Assembly (NCBI GenBank): GCA_016744135.1
Contig: JADGEX010000002.1
Span: 868,001 to 932,000 of the forward strand
Direction of reading: 5' to 3'
Length of the DNA stretch: 64,000 nt
Source: Pseudodesulfovibrio sp.
GTDB taxonomy: Bacteria > Desulfobacterota > Desulfovibrionia > Desulfovibrionales > Desulfovibrionaceae
Positions 33,334 through 42,205 of this stretch are shown here, piece after piece. Under the pieces are notes generated by a model that saw only the letters and a list, made by a program, of their open reading frames with translations, searched no databases and was not told the DNA's origin. The position numbers were made by a program, and so were the translations under genes. Within the stretch, counting starts at the first letter, position 1; every line of letters begins with the position of its first letter.

Positions 33334-34734
33334 TCAGTACCTGTTTGTTTCCCGGTTGACGATGGATTCCGCCAACCTGTTTGTTCCTTTTTTCAGCTCT
33401 TGAAGCATATCCTTGCGTGTGGCTGCAACGGCGGCCACGCGCCCTAGAAATGTTCCGGCTTTGACCAGAACATTTTCTCCTGTGTGTTCAAGGACGATGT
33501 GTCCGTGTAGCCCGTCAACGGCCGTTTGAGCGAAAAGAGTGCGCTCCGGCAGGCTTTGTTTGATTTCGCTGGTGGTAACAACATCCGTTTCTACCTTGTG
33601 ATTGAAAGTCCCCCAGTGAAGATTGCCGTTGATAATGGCGTCAAAGTCAGGTTCTTTTTTGTCTGTGGGGAGTTTGTTATGGAGGACAGCGTGTGCTTCC
33701 ATGTCGAACAGGCTGGGTGATCCTTTAGGGAGCAATTGCTCCAAAGCGCTGCAAAACTCCATGGTTGTTCCCTGTTTGCGCGCGTTGACTTCGATGAAAA
33801 ATATATCTTCGTTTTGGGTGACGATATAATCGCATCCATAGATGCCCCGGAATCCAAGTTTGCCGAGTTCTCGGCCAATTGCTGCGGTGTAATCGCGCAG
33901 GTCTGTTTGTACGCTTGCAGGTAGTACGGATGGAAACGTGGAGCCACGGAATTTGTTGCCATCCACTATGTTCATGTCCGCGACACCGGCTACGTATACT
34001 TCGCTGTCATTGCCGACAACGGCCAAGACTGTCGGGTCGTGTGTGTGCGGCGTGTATCCACTTATAAGGTAATGTGTCTCCGGGCAGGTGAAGCGGCCGA
34101 GTGCATCGTCAGCACATTGGCAAACCATGCTTTGGGCGCCACCGGCACTGTGGCTGGCCGAAACGAACATACCGTGAGGAGAGCGTTCTCCAAGTTCTTT
34201 GAGCCCTTGCTCCAATGCCTCGGAGCCGCAGCAGATCATGAAGTCGACCACTGGGGCCACTTTGGAAAAAGTTTCGTACTGCCATGTTTTGTCATTAAGG
34301 TGTTCGATCAGATCAGCTTTTGGGCCGAGTAGGGTAACCATGTCCTTGTGTCCAAGGTTCAACTCTGGACGGCTTTCAAACATCCATACAAAAACGTGAT
34401 CCTGTTGTTCAAGCAGGGTTTTTAGCAGGGAGTTGATATATGCCGATTTTGATAGTTTGTCAGAAAAAATAGACATGGGAGTTCGGTAGGCGACTTTTCG
34501 CCCGGCAGCTTCTATTTCGGCTTTTGCGGTTGGATTGAATACCGCGAGATTGTTGAATGCCGTGGTGTCGATAAGGTCGGGGGCGATTGATATGGCTTTG
34601 AAGGGGGTGTTGAACTCCCGTTCAAGGGCTTTGGCGACAAATTTATTAAGTCCGTACGCCTTCAATTCTCCAATAAAAAGGAAATATGTGACGGTGGGGT
34701 CCAGATGAATATTCGTAAAGTGGAGTTCGTCCAT
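33334..34734 (-). CDS. ATP-grasp family ligase
   Basis: A 466-residue protein with an ATP-grasp core in the middle: nucleotide-binding region near TWQYETFSKVAPVVDFMICC, FVSASHSAGGAQSM, and the metal-binding strip IFFIEVNARKQGTTMEF with Glu and Asn. Such enzymes join a carboxylate to an amine through an acylphosphate, often making peptides. N-terminal region (FLFIGELKAYGLNKFVAKAL) looks like the pre-ATP-grasp fold. No clear ribosome site precedes the ATG. It heads the trio with the aminomutase and peptidase; the substrate is unknown. Confidence 0.85.
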   Translation of the reverse strand: MDELHFTNIHLDPTVTYFLFIGELKAYGLNKFVAKALEREFNTPFKAISIAPDLIDTTAFNNLAVFNPTAKAEIEAAGRKVAYRTPMSIFSDKLSKSAYINSLLKTLLEQQDHVFVWMFESRPELNLGHKDMVTLLGPKADLIEHLNDKTWQYETFSKVAPVVDFMICCGSEALEQGLKELGERSPHGMFVSASHSAGGAQSMVCQCADDALGRFTCPETHYLISGYTPHTHDPTVLAVVGNDSEVYVAGVADMNIVDGNKFRGSTFPSVLPASVQTDLRDYTAAIGRELGKLGFRGIYGCDYIVTQNEDIFFIEVNARKQGTTMEFCSALEQLLPKGSPSLFDMEAHAVLHNKLPTDKKEPDFDAIINGNLHWGTFNHKVETDVVTTSEIKQSLPERTLFAQTAVDGLHGHIVLEHTGENVLVKAGTFLGRVAAVAATRKDMLQELKKGTNRLAESIVNRETNRY

Positions 34735-35038
34735 GTCTGGTCAGTGCTTTTTAAAATGTTCTATAAGTTCATTTTGCCAATTTTAACTACAAAAGCTGAT
34801 AAGCGATTAGCAGAAATCAATCGGCCTGTCTCTAATTTTGGAATAACCCGTTGCGAAAAAAAACGTTTTTTGGTAAATCGTTATGTCAGCTAGTAATCTT
34901 ATGCGTCTTGTTTGACGGAAGTGGTAAACTGGCTGTTATTGTGTTTTTGTTGAATCCTTTGTGGCTTTCATTATGGATCGGGCTTTGAGAGGGGCTTGAT
35001 CGATTGGGTTAACTGATTTTGTTCTGGAGGAACTGAGA
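34735..35038. other. Divergent intergenic region, promoter area
   Basis: About 300 nt between the ATP-grasp gene (minus) and the TAXI receptor gene (plus), A/T-rich, with no gene recognised. A possible plus-strand promoter is TTGACG (34912-34917) with GTTATT 17 nt downstream. A CTGGAGG ribosome site precedes the receptor gene. Confidence 0.5.
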
Positions 35039-36007
35039 ATGAAAAAACTTCTGTACGTGGCCATGCTGCTTTGCTTGGGTTACATGCTGACCGTTGTCCC
35101 CGCGTCGGCTGGTAAAACTAAATTTGTGACCATCGGTACCGGCGGTATCACCGGTGTTTATTATCCGACTGGTGGCGCCATCGCCAAGATTGTGAACAAG
35201 AAAAAAGATGTCTACGGTATCCGTGCTACGGTTGAGTCCACCGGCGGTTCTGTGTTCAACGTCAACGCCGTTATGGCTGGCGACCTCGAATTTGGTGTTG
35301 TTCAGTCCGATCGTCAGTACCAGGCCTTTGAAGGTATTGCAGAATGGGATGGCAAGCCTCAGAAGAAGCTGCGTGCAGTTTTCTCCATTCACCCTGAGTC
35401 CGTGACCTTGGTTGCTGGTGCTGACACTGGTATCAAAGGTATCAAGGACCTCAAGGGCAAGAAAGTTAATATCGGTAACCCCGGTTCCGGTCAGCTTCAG
35501 AACTCCATTGATGCTTTGGCTGCTGCTGGTTTGACCCTTGATGACATCGATGCTGAAAAAGTCAAAGCTGCTGAGGCCCCTGGCCTGTTGCAGGATGGCC
35601 GTATCGATGCATTCTTTTACACTGTTGGTCATCCCTCCGGTGCGATCAAGGAAGCATGTGCTGGTGCTCGTAAGGTTAATATCATACCTATCACTGGCGT
35701 GGATTCCCTGTACGAAAAGTTCTCTTACTATGCTCCTTCTGTTATCCCCATGAAGAATTACCCCAGCGCAGCCAATGCCGGTGCCGATGTGCCTAGCTTT
35801 GGTGTGAAGGCTACTTTTGTGACCTCCTCTGATGTTCCTGATGATATCGTTTACGCCATCACTAAGGAAGTTTTTGAGAATTTTGAAGAATTCAAAAAAT
35901 TGCACCCCGCATATGCTGTCCTGACCAAGGAAGGCATGTTGCAGGGGCTGTCTGCTCCGATTCACCCCGGCGCAATGAAGTACTACAAGGAAGCCGGCCT
36001 CAAATAA
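35039..36007 (+). CDS. TRAP transporter solute receptor, TAXI family
   Basis: A 322-residue periplasmic receptor with a signal peptide (MKKLLYVAMLLCLGYMLTVV, cleavage near ASA/GKT). FVTIGTGGITGVYYPTGGAI at the mature N-terminus is the TAXI signature. Followed by a fused TRAP permease, giving a complete Na+- or H+-driven importer. Several TAXI systems carry glutamate/glutamine or dicarboxylates; the ligand here is not evident. It is divergent from the ATP-grasp/aminomutase operon. Confidence 0.93.
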   Translation: MKKLLYVAMLLCLGYMLTVVPASAGKTKFVTIGTGGITGVYYPTGGAIAKIVNKKKDVYGIRATVESTGGSVFNVNAVMAGDLEFGVVQSDRQYQAFEGIAEWDGKPQKKLRAVFSIHPESVTLVAGADTGIKGIKDLKGKKVNIGNPGSGQLQNSIDALAAAGLTLDDIDAEKVKAAEAPGLLQDGRIDAFFYTVGHPSGAIKEACAGARKVNIIPITGVDSLYEKFSYYAPSVIPMKNYPSAANAGADVPSFGVKATFVTSSDVPDDIVYAITKEVFENFEEFKKLHPAYAVLTKEGMLQGLSAPIHPGAMKYYKEAGLK

Positions 36008-36032
36008 GGTCGCTCTTCTTACGCATTATCGT

Positions 36033-36056
36033 GACCGGACGGCTTGCCGTCCGGTC
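36033..36056 (+). terminator. Hairpin between TAXI receptor and permease genes
   Basis: A perfect 10-bp stem, GACCGGACGG with CCGTCCGGTC, loop CTTG, no T tract. Probably lowers permease expression relative to the receptor. Confidence 0.6.
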
Positions 36057-36090
36057 GCATCTTGCGCAGGCCGAACCCGGCCGTGCTGCC

Positions 36091-36118
36091 GCCGTTTGCA
36101 GGGGAGCTTGCAAGCGGC
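36091..36118 (+). terminator. Second hairpin upstream of the TRAP permease gene
   Basis: GCCGTTTGCA pairs with TGCAAGCGGC (one G-U). No T tract; probably mRNA structure ahead of the permease gene. Confidence 0.4.
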
Positions 36119-36155
36119 TCTTTGATTTTTCGCCACAATAGCGACCGAGGGAGAA

Positions 36156-38237
36156 ATGGTAGATAAGACTTTAGACGACAACAATGTAAAAGGGGTGGAA
36201 TACGCCCGCGAACTGGCCGAAGCCGAGCACGGCTTGCAAGGCGATAGCGTTGGTGTCACCAGAACATTGACCATTGCCATTGCTATCATGTGGTCGTTGT
36301 TCCAGCTTTCCATAGCCAGTTGGTTGATTATGGATACCCTCTACATCAGGGCATTCCATTTGGCGTTTGCTATTCTGCTTGTTTTTTTGAATGTGCCCAT
36401 GATGAAGGGGAATCCCAAGTGGCGGCCTGACCTCAGGTTCCTCATGATCATGAATCGCGTGACTATTCTAGATTATATTTTGGGTATACTGGCGGCCTTT
36501 GCTGCCTTGTATATATTTATTGATTACGATGGAATCTCCATGCGCTACGGAGCTCCTACCACCAGAGATATCCTCTTCGGACTCATGCTGGTCGGTCTAT
36601 TGCTTGAAGCTACTCGGCGTGTCATTGGGCCTGCATTGCCTGTGATTGCCATTTTGTTTTGTATGTATGCGTTTCTTGGACCGTATATGCCTGATGTCAT
36701 CGCCTTCAAGGGTGTCTCCTTGAACCGTTTTATTGGACAGATGTCCATGAGTTCAGAAGGTATTTACGGGATCCCGTTGGATGTGTCTGCGACAATAGTT
36801 TTTCTGTTTGTGTTGTTTGGGACCATGCTTGAGAAGGCAGGGGCAGGGCATTTCTTCATTCAGTTGGCTTTGTGTATTCTCGGAGGATTCAAGGGCGGAC
36901 CAGCCAAGGCTGCAATTCTTGGTTCCGGTTTGACTGGTATGGTTTCCGGTTCTTCCATTGCCAACATCGTGACTACTGGTACTTTTACCATCCCATTGAT
37001 GAAGAAGGTCGGTTATCCGGCGACCAAAGCTGGCGCCATCGAAGTCGCCGCATCCACAGATGGTCAACTTGCACCGCCTATTATGGGGGCTGCGGCCTTT
37101 ATCATAGCCGAGTATGTCAACGTGCCATATATTGAAGTCGTCAAGGCGGCTGCGGTTCCGGCTTTTGCTTCGTACGCGGCCCTTCTTTATATCTCGCACA
37201 TTGAGGCATCCAAGCTCGGTTTGTCCGGCATACCGCGTGCGGAACTGCCGAAATTCATCCCGACGCTTATGTCCGGTTTACATTTTCTCTTACCGCTCGG
37301 CATGCTGCTGTACGAATTGATCGCCTTGCGCCATTCTCCGGAATTGGCTGCTTTCCGGGCTATTCTCGTGCTTATGGGTATCATGCTGCTGCAAAAGCCG
37401 ATCAGGGCGAAGCTTGCGGGGCAGCCTCTTTTGCCGGCTATCCTGCAAAGTGTGAAGGATATCTTCCTTTCCATGGCTGAAGGTGCGCGGAATATGGCCG
37501 GTGTTGCCATGGCAACTGCTGCTGCCGGTATTATTGTGGGCGTTGTGGCTCTTGGGCTAGGCGGATTGATCACACAGATCATCGACGTCCTATCCGGTGG
37601 CAACATCTTCCTGATGCTTGTCATTACGGCCATGGCGAGTCTGCTTATCGGAATGGGATTGCCTACTACGGCTACTTATATTGTCATGGCTTCGCTTACT
37701 GCGCCTGCCATTGTCAGTATTGGTGGTTTGCAGGGCTTTCTTGTACCGCTCATGGCAGCACATTTGTTCTGTTTTTACTTTGGTATTTTGGCGGACGATA
37801 CTCCGCCAGTCGGCTTGGCTGCGTATGCGGCTGCGGCGATTGCCGAAGCTCCACCCATACAAACGGGCCTGCAGGGTTTTATGTATGATATTCGTACGGC
37901 TATTTTACCGTTCATGTTCATATTCAACCATGACTTGATTCTGCATAACGTCGATAGCTGGCCTCAAGGCTTGCTGATTTTTGGTATGGCGTGCGTTGGT
38001 AACTTTGCGTTTGCTTCGGCCACACAGGGGTGGTTTATTGCCAAGAACAGATTCTACGAGATACCGATTCTGCTTACTATTACCATGGTTATGTTCAGGC
38101 CGGACCTTATTTCCCGCCTGGTTGGTCTGCCATATGATATGCGTTATTGGGTCTATCCGGTTGGCTTAATTCTGTGGGGTGTGATGTGGGTGATACAGCG
38201 ACCGAGACAACAGAAGGCCGACGCCGCCCTGGCGTAA
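36156..38237 (+). CDS. TRAP transporter fused permease (4TM-12TM)
   Basis: A 693-residue inner-membrane protein joining the small (DctQ) and large (DctM) TRAP subunits, as usual for TAXI systems. The N-terminal 40 residues are cytoplasmic and charged, followed by hydrophobic helices from TLTIAIAIMWSLFQLSIASW on. The DctM part shows the family loops GGPAKAAILGSGLTGMVSGSS and QLAPPIMGAAAFIIAEY, and GMGLPTTATYIVMASLTAPA in the second repeat. A GAGGGAGAA site precedes the ATG. Confidence 0.94.
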   Translation: MVDKTLDDNNVKGVEYARELAEAEHGLQGDSVGVTRTLTIAIAIMWSLFQLSIASWLIMDTLYIRAFHLAFAILLVFLNVPMMKGNPKWRPDLRFLMIMNRVTILDYILGILAAFAALYIFIDYDGISMRYGAPTTRDILFGLMLVGLLLEATRRVIGPALPVIAILFCMYAFLGPYMPDVIAFKGVSLNRFIGQMSMSSEGIYGIPLDVSATIVFLFVLFGTMLEKAGAGHFFIQLALCILGGFKGGPAKAAILGSGLTGMVSGSSIANIVTTGTFTIPLMKKVGYPATKAGAIEVAASTDGQLAPPIMGAAAFIIAEYVNVPYIEVVKAAAVPAFASYAALLYISHIEASKLGLSGIPRAELPKFIPTLMSGLHFLLPLGMLLYELIALRHSPELAAFRAILVLMGIMLLQKPIRAKLAGQPLLPAILQSVKDIFLSMAEGARNMAGVAMATAAAGIIVGVVALGLGGLITQIIDVLSGGNIFLMLVITAMASLLIGMGLPTTATYIVMASLTAPAIVSIGGLQGFLVPLMAAHLFCFYFGILADDTPPVGLAAYAAAAIAEAPPIQTGLQGFMYDIRTAILPFMFIFNHDLILHNVDSWPQGLLIFGMACVGNFAFASATQGWFIAKNRFYEIPILLTITMVMFRPDLISRLVGLPYDMRYWVYPVGLILWGVMWVIQRPRQQKADAALA

Positions 38238-38255
38238 GCGTGCAAGGAGACTCTT

Positions 38256-38654
38256 ATGCCTGAATTCAATGACTACAGGAAAATGGTTCAATGCGAGCGA
38301 TGCCGTGAAACCTTCTCGGATGATTTGGAAAAATGCCCTGTGTGCGGATGTGACGATCTGACTGGATATAAGGTTCCAAATCCGTTTTCCAGATTGCCTA
38401 TGGAGCGGGTACTTACCGCTACCGGACATCTGATGTGGGTTGTGGGGCTGCTTGCCTGTTTCGTTCTGTTGTGGAACACCAATTCGGACGACGCGGCGCG
38501 GAACTGGATGTTTGCTTTGGCCGGGTTTGGCGTACTGCTGCTCAGTATGGTTATTTCGGTCACTCTGTTTGGACTTGGTGAATTGCTCAAACGGGTAATT
38601 CGTATTCAACGCAGGGTTCGTGCATTTATGCAGGATCAAGCAAACCACGAATAA
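38256..38654 (+). CDS. Zinc-ribbon membrane protein in the TRAP operon
   Basis: A 132-residue protein: an N-terminal zinc ribbon (CERCRETFSDDLEKCPVCG, two CXXC pairs) and two hydrophobic helices (HLMWVVGLLACFVLLW and MFALAGFGVLLLSMVISVTLF), then a basic tail. The family is not recognised. It follows the TRAP permease gene by 18 nt and precedes the terminator, so it may assist the transporter. Confidence 0.75.
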   Translation: MPEFNDYRKMVQCERCRETFSDDLEKCPVCGCDDLTGYKVPNPFSRLPMERVLTATGHLMWVVGLLACFVLLWNTNSDDAARNWMFALAGFGVLLLSMVISVTLFGLGELLKRVIRIQRRVRAFMQDQANHE

Positions 38655-38674
38655 TTCTTAATCAAGCGTTAACG

Positions 38675-38704
38675 AAAGGGAGTCCTTGGGGCTCCCTTTT
38701 TTTT
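38675..38704 (+). terminator. Terminator of the TRAP operon
   Basis: AAAGGGAG pairs with CTCCCTTT, with inner CC/GG pairs, followed by a run of T. Confidence 0.92.
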
Positions 38705-38780
38705 GTGGATAAGCGAAATGAGTGAAAGTGACAAAGATGTGAGAGGGTGCTGGAGTAAGTGTCGTGAAAGCAACTGCATC

Positions 38781-38809
38781 TTGACTTTTTTCGTTTTTTG
38801 GACAATATT
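38781..38809 (+). promoter_or_regulatory. Promoter of the polar amino-acid ABC operon
   Basis: TTGACT, then CAATAT or AATATT at 16-17 nt. The start of transcription would lie at about 38816, just ahead of the leader hairpins. Confidence 0.5.
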
Positions 38810-38830
38810 TCCTTTCTGTTCAAGAAGCTC

Positions 38831-38871
38831 GCCCGACTGTCGGGAATGTGACATGTCGGTGGGCTTTTTTT
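38831..38871 (+). promoter_or_regulatory. Possible transcription attenuator in the leader
   Basis: Two structures exclude each other. CCCGA(32-36 of this block's numbering in 388xx) pairs with TCGGG just 3 nt on, or CCGAC pairs with GTCGG at 38855-38859, after which comes GGGC and seven T. The second is terminator-like though its stem is short. This lies within about 55 nt of the proposed transcription start, so it could control readthrough into the transporter genes. Confidence 0.4.
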
Positions 38872-38911
38872 GTTTTTTCTTCCAAAATTTACTCTGAGGA
38901 GCAATCTTCAA

Positions 38912-39640
38912 ATGGCAATGATAGAAGTGCAGAAACTGCACAAGTGGTATGGTGATTTTCATGTATTACAGGGGATTACCGAATCCGTGAATAAAGGAGA
39001 GGTGCTTGTCATCTGTGGTCCTTCCGGTTCCGGTAAATCCACGTTTATTCGCTGTATCAATCGGTTGGAGGAGTATCAGAAAGGTCAAATCCTTTTTGAC
39101 GGCAAAGATATCTTGGATAAGGATGTCAACGTCAACGATTTGCGAGCCGAGATTGGTATCGTGTTTCAGCAGTTCAATCTGTACCCCCATCTGACAGTCC
39201 TGAAAAATGTGACCTTGGCACCCATCAAGGTTAAAAATGTTCCCAAGGAAGAGGCCGAAAAAGTCGCCCTCAGCCTGCTTGAACGCGTTGGTATTCACGA
39301 TCAGGCGCACAAATATCCTGCCGAACTTTCCGGTGGTCAGCAGCAGCGAGTGGCTATCGCCCGCTCTTTGGCAATGAAACCCAAGGTTATGCTTTTTGAC
39401 GAGCCGACTTCTGCCTTGGATCCGGAAATGATCAACGAAGTCCTCAACGTCATGAAGGATCTGGCCCGTGAAGGCATGACTATGTTGTGTGTTACTCACG
39501 AAATGGGCTTTGCCCGTGAAGTATGCGACCGAGTTCTGTTCATGGACGGTGGTGTTGTGGTGGAGCAGGCTCCGCCGGATGAATTCTTTAAGAATCCCAA
39601 ACACGAGCGTACGAAGAACTTCCTGAAGGAAATTCTTTAA
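38912..39640 (+). CDS. Polar amino-acid ABC transporter ATPase (GlnQ/GltL type)
   Basis: A 242-residue ATPase: Walker [11 protein letters not shown]-loop [16 protein letters not shown], signature [17 protein letters not shown], Walker [16 protein letters not shown], switch histidine VTHEMGFA. The start is the ATG 10 nt after GAGGAG; a second ATG two codons on is also possible. It energises the two permeases downstream. Gene order ATPase-receptor-permease-permease, all on one strand. Confidence 0.94.
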   Translation: MAMIEVQKLHKWYGDFHVLQGITESVNKGEVLVICGPSGSGKSTFIRCINRLEEYQKGQILFDGKDILDKDVNVNDLRAEIGIVFQQFNLYPHLTVLKNVTLAPIKVKNVPKEEAEKVALSLLERVGIHDQAHKYPAELSGGQQQRVAIARSLAMKPKVMLFDEPTSALDPEMINEVLNVMKDLAREGMTMLCVTHEMGFAREVCDRVLFMDGGVVVEQAPPDEFFKNPKHERTKNFLKEIL

Positions 39641-39681
39641 TCGGTATATACATTGAAACTCTAAGAGAGAGGAGAGGGTTA

Positions 39682-40488
39682 ATGAAACGGTTGGTAATTA
39701 TTTTGGCTTTGGTGCTGTCGTTCATGTTTGCCGCGAGTATTGCTTCCGCTGGTAAGATCGAAGACGTGAAGGCAAAAGGCGTGCTGACGTGCGGCGTCAA
39801 GGATTCCGTTAACCTGTTCGGCTTCATTGATGCCGATTCCAAGGAACTGGTCGGTTTTGACATCGACATTTGCAAGTACATTGCTTCCAAGCTCGGCGTG
39901 AAGACTGAGTTTAAGGTCGTCACCTCCAAGAACCGTATTCCGATGCTGGTTCAGGGTTCCGTGGACATGGTTGCCGCTACCATGACTCACAAGTTCTCTC
40001 GTGATGAGCAGATCGACTTCTCCATTACCTATTTTATGGATGGTCAGAAGATTCTCGTGAAGAAAGGCTCCGGCATTGCTTCGGCTGCTGATCTCGCGAA
40101 TAAGAAGGTTGGTACTGTTAAGGGTTCTACTTCTGAAAAGAACATCAAGAATGCACAGCCCAAGGCACACGTCATTTCCTATGACGAATACCCCCAGGCT
40201 TTCATGGCCCTGAAGCAGGGCAAGGTCAAAGCTGTGACCACCGATTCCGGTATTCTTGCTGGCCTCAAGGCCGGCGATGATAATCCTGAGAAGTGGGAAA
40301 TCGCTGGCGAATTTATCGCCTCTGAGCCTTACGGTCTTGGTTTGCCTCAGAACGATTCCGCTTTCCGTGATTTCGTCAACAAGTGTCTCAACGAGATGTG
40401 GTTAGACGGCACCTACCAGAAGCTGTTCAAGAAGTGGATGGGTTACGATCTTCCTGAAGGTTGGACCATCGAACTCTGGCCTATGTAA
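39682..40488 (+). CDS. Periplasmic polar amino-acid binding protein
   Basis: A 268-residue family-3 binding protein. Signal peptide MKRLVIILALVLSFMFAAS, cleavage near ASA/GKI. Typical motifs: GVLTCGVKDSVNLFGFIDA, GFDIDICKYIASKLG (family signature) and the DMVAATMTHKFSRDEQIDFS ligand strip with the arginine. Glutamate/aspartate or glutamine is the likely ligand. A GAGAGGAGAG ribosome site precedes the ATG. Confidence 0.93.
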   Translation: MKRLVIILALVLSFMFAASIASAGKIEDVKAKGVLTCGVKDSVNLFGFIDADSKELVGFDIDICKYIASKLGVKTEFKVVTSKNRIPMLVQGSVDMVAATMTHKFSRDEQIDFSITYFMDGQKILVKKGSGIASAADLANKKVGTVKGSTSEKNIKNAQPKAHVISYDEYPQAFMALKQGKVKAVTTDSGILAGLKAGDDNPEKWEIAGEFIASEPYGLGLPQNDSAFRDFVNKCLNEMWLDGTYQKLFKKWMGYDLPEGWTIELWPM

Positions 40489-40507
40489 GGCTTAGATCGA
40501 TTGATAT

Positions 40508-40534
40508 GCCGGGGACGCCAAGTGCGTCCCCGGC
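40508..40534 (+). terminator. Hairpin between binding-protein and permease genes
   Basis: A perfect 11-bp stem, GCCGGGGACGC with GCGTCCCCGGC, loop CAAGT, followed by TTTCCC. Probably a partial terminator keeping receptor mRNA in excess. Confidence 0.75.
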
Positions 40535-40557
40535 TTTCCCTTCTTCCAACAGCAACC

Positions 40558-41337
40558 ATGGATGGAATTTTGGATTACAATTTTCAATGGGCCAAAATGT
40601 TTTCCGGCGAGCCAGCCTTGTGGATGTGGGAGGGCTTTACCACGACTTTGCAAATCTCTGCGATAGCTTTAGTCGGGGCGATGTTGCTTGGTATTTTTAT
40701 ATGCATTCTGCGGATGACTCCTTTTAAGCCTTTGCGGTGGTTTGCTCTGGCTTACACAGAATTTTTTAGGAACACTCCGCTGCTAGTGCAGATATTCTTC
40801 TGGTACAATGCGTCGCACTTTGTCATTCCCGCTGGTATCAACGAGTGGATGAATGATCTTTATTATTGGTTTCCCGGACCGTTTGCCGTACTCGGTCATG
40901 AATTTGTTGGCGAGTGGGTTCTGTTCAACGTGGAGTTGATCACAGGCGTTATCGCTTTAACCGTCTACACTTCGGCTTTTATTGCGGAAGAGATTCGGGC
41001 AGGTATTTTTTCCATTCCCAAGAATCAGCTTGAGGCGTCCCGTGCTGTTGGCCTTTCATTTTTGCAGGGCTATCGTTATGTGATTATGCCCCAGGCTCTG
41101 CGTATCGTTGTTCCGCCGCTCATTTCACAAGCACTTAACCTGATCAAAAATTCATCCTTGTGTATGGTTATCGGTGTGACCGAGATGATGTTTCAGGCGA
41201 CTCAAATCGAGTCGTATCATGCCATTCCGTTCGAGGCGTTTTCCGTAGCCCTGATGATCTATCTGGCTATCTCCCTGGTGGTTTCGTTCTGTATCACCAT
41301 GTATAACAAGCATTTCATGATTCAGGTCATGTACTAG
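40558..41337 (+). CDS. Polar amino-acid ABC permease 1
   Basis: A 259-residue inner-membrane permease of the HisM/GltJ family. The ATG chosen lies after the hairpin; the longer frame from a TTG would be inside it. Helices such as ISAIALVGAMLLGIFICIL and the EAA loop (LEASRAVGLSFLQGYRYVIM, then PQALRIVVPPL) are typical. There is no strong ribosome site. It pairs with the next permease. Confidence 0.9.
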   Translation: MDGILDYNFQWAKMFSGEPALWMWEGFTTTLQISAIALVGAMLLGIFICILRMTPFKPLRWFALAYTEFFRNTPLLVQIFFWYNASHFVIPAGINEWMNDLYYWFPGPFAVLGHEFVGEWVLFNVELITGVIALTVYTSAFIAEEIRAGIFSIPKNQLEASRAVGLSFLQGYRYVIMPQALRIVVPPLISQALNLIKNSSLCMVIGVTEMMFQATQIESYHAIPFEAFSVALMIYLAISLVVSFCITMYNKHFMIQVMY

Positions 41338-41346
41338 GGGGCGGGC

Positions 41347-42063
41347 ATGCATTGGGATATCGTCATTGACAACTTTGATTACTTTTTGTGGGGGCAGACC
41401 AAGTTTGATTTAGTTTTTCCTTTTATTCATAATGTGGGCGGTATGTTGTCCGCTATCATCATGGCCGGTTTGGGAATCTTTGGCGCGTTCTGGATTGGCA
41501 TGGCCGCAGGGCTTATGCGTCTTTCCAAACGTTGGTGGCTCAAAATTCCCGCAGTTCTGTATGTTGAAATGGTCCGTGGCATGCCGTTGTTGCTGCTTAT
41601 CTTTTGGTTCTTTTTTCTGGCTCCAGTTCTTATTGGTCAGTCTTTGCCCGCATTTTCGACGACCGTATTTTGTTTCATGATTTTTACCGGTGCCTATGTT
41701 GGTGAAATTGTGCGCGCTGGTGTGTTGGCTTTACCGAAAGGGCAGCTTGAGGCTGCACGTGGTTCCGGGTTGTCACAGGTACAGGCAATGTGTTTTGTTA
41801 TTTTGCCCCAGGCGCTTAGAAATATGATTCCTTCTTTTGTGAATCAGTTTGTTTCTTTGACCAAGGATACGTCTTTGGCGGCCATTCTGGGCGTTAACGA
41901 GTTGACTCGTACCGGTGTTCAGGTGGATAATCGGGAAATGGTCGCTTCATTTGAAGTCTGGATTACCATTGCCGGTTTGTACTTTTTGTTGTGTTTCCTT
42001 TTGACTTCCTACAGTCGACGCCTGGAAGCTCAACTGTCTCGATATCAGGCAAGGGATCGCTAG
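41347..42063 (+). CDS. Polar amino-acid ABC permease 2
   Basis: A 238-residue permease, the heterodimer partner of the preceding gene. Helices include MLSAIIMAGLGIFGAFWIG; MVRGMPLLLLIFWFFF is the conserved region after helix 2; EAA loop LEAARGSGLSQVQAMCFVIL followed by PQALRNMIP. A GGGGGC site lies ahead of the ATG. Last gene before the terminator. Confidence 0.93.
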   Translation: MHWDIVIDNFDYFLWGQTKFDLVFPFIHNVGGMLSAIIMAGLGIFGAFWIGMAAGLMRLSKRWWLKIPAVLYVEMVRGMPLLLLIFWFFFLAPVLIGQSLPAFSTTVFCFMIFTGAYVGEIVRAGVLALPKGQLEAARGSGLSQVQAMCFVILPQALRNMIPSFVNQFVSLTKDTSLAAILGVNELTRTGVQVDNREMVASFEVWITIAGLYFLLCFLLTSYSRRLEAQLSRYQARDR

Positions 42064-42104
42064 ACTGTAAGGGCGATCGTCCGAAAATTCGTAATAGTCG
42101 TACC

Positions 42105-42153
42105 GAGGCGGTCCGGGAATTGTGTAAAGTATGTTCCTGACCGTCTCTTTTTT
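42105..42153 (+). terminator. Terminator of the polar amino-acid ABC operon
   Basis: GAGGCGGTC pairs with GACCGTCTC (one G-U), with further GGGAA/TTCC pairing inside, then a T run. Confidence 0.8.
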
Positions 42154-42205
42154 CGATAAAAATGTTTTAAGAATGAATAAAAAATGTACCTCGAAGGAGG
42201 TCCTT

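Noticed and set aside
42064..42205. Cobalamin riboswitch ahead of cobH
   Set aside because: Looked for because of the gene; the region holds only the terminator of the previous operon and a ribosome site, with no B12-box-like motif.
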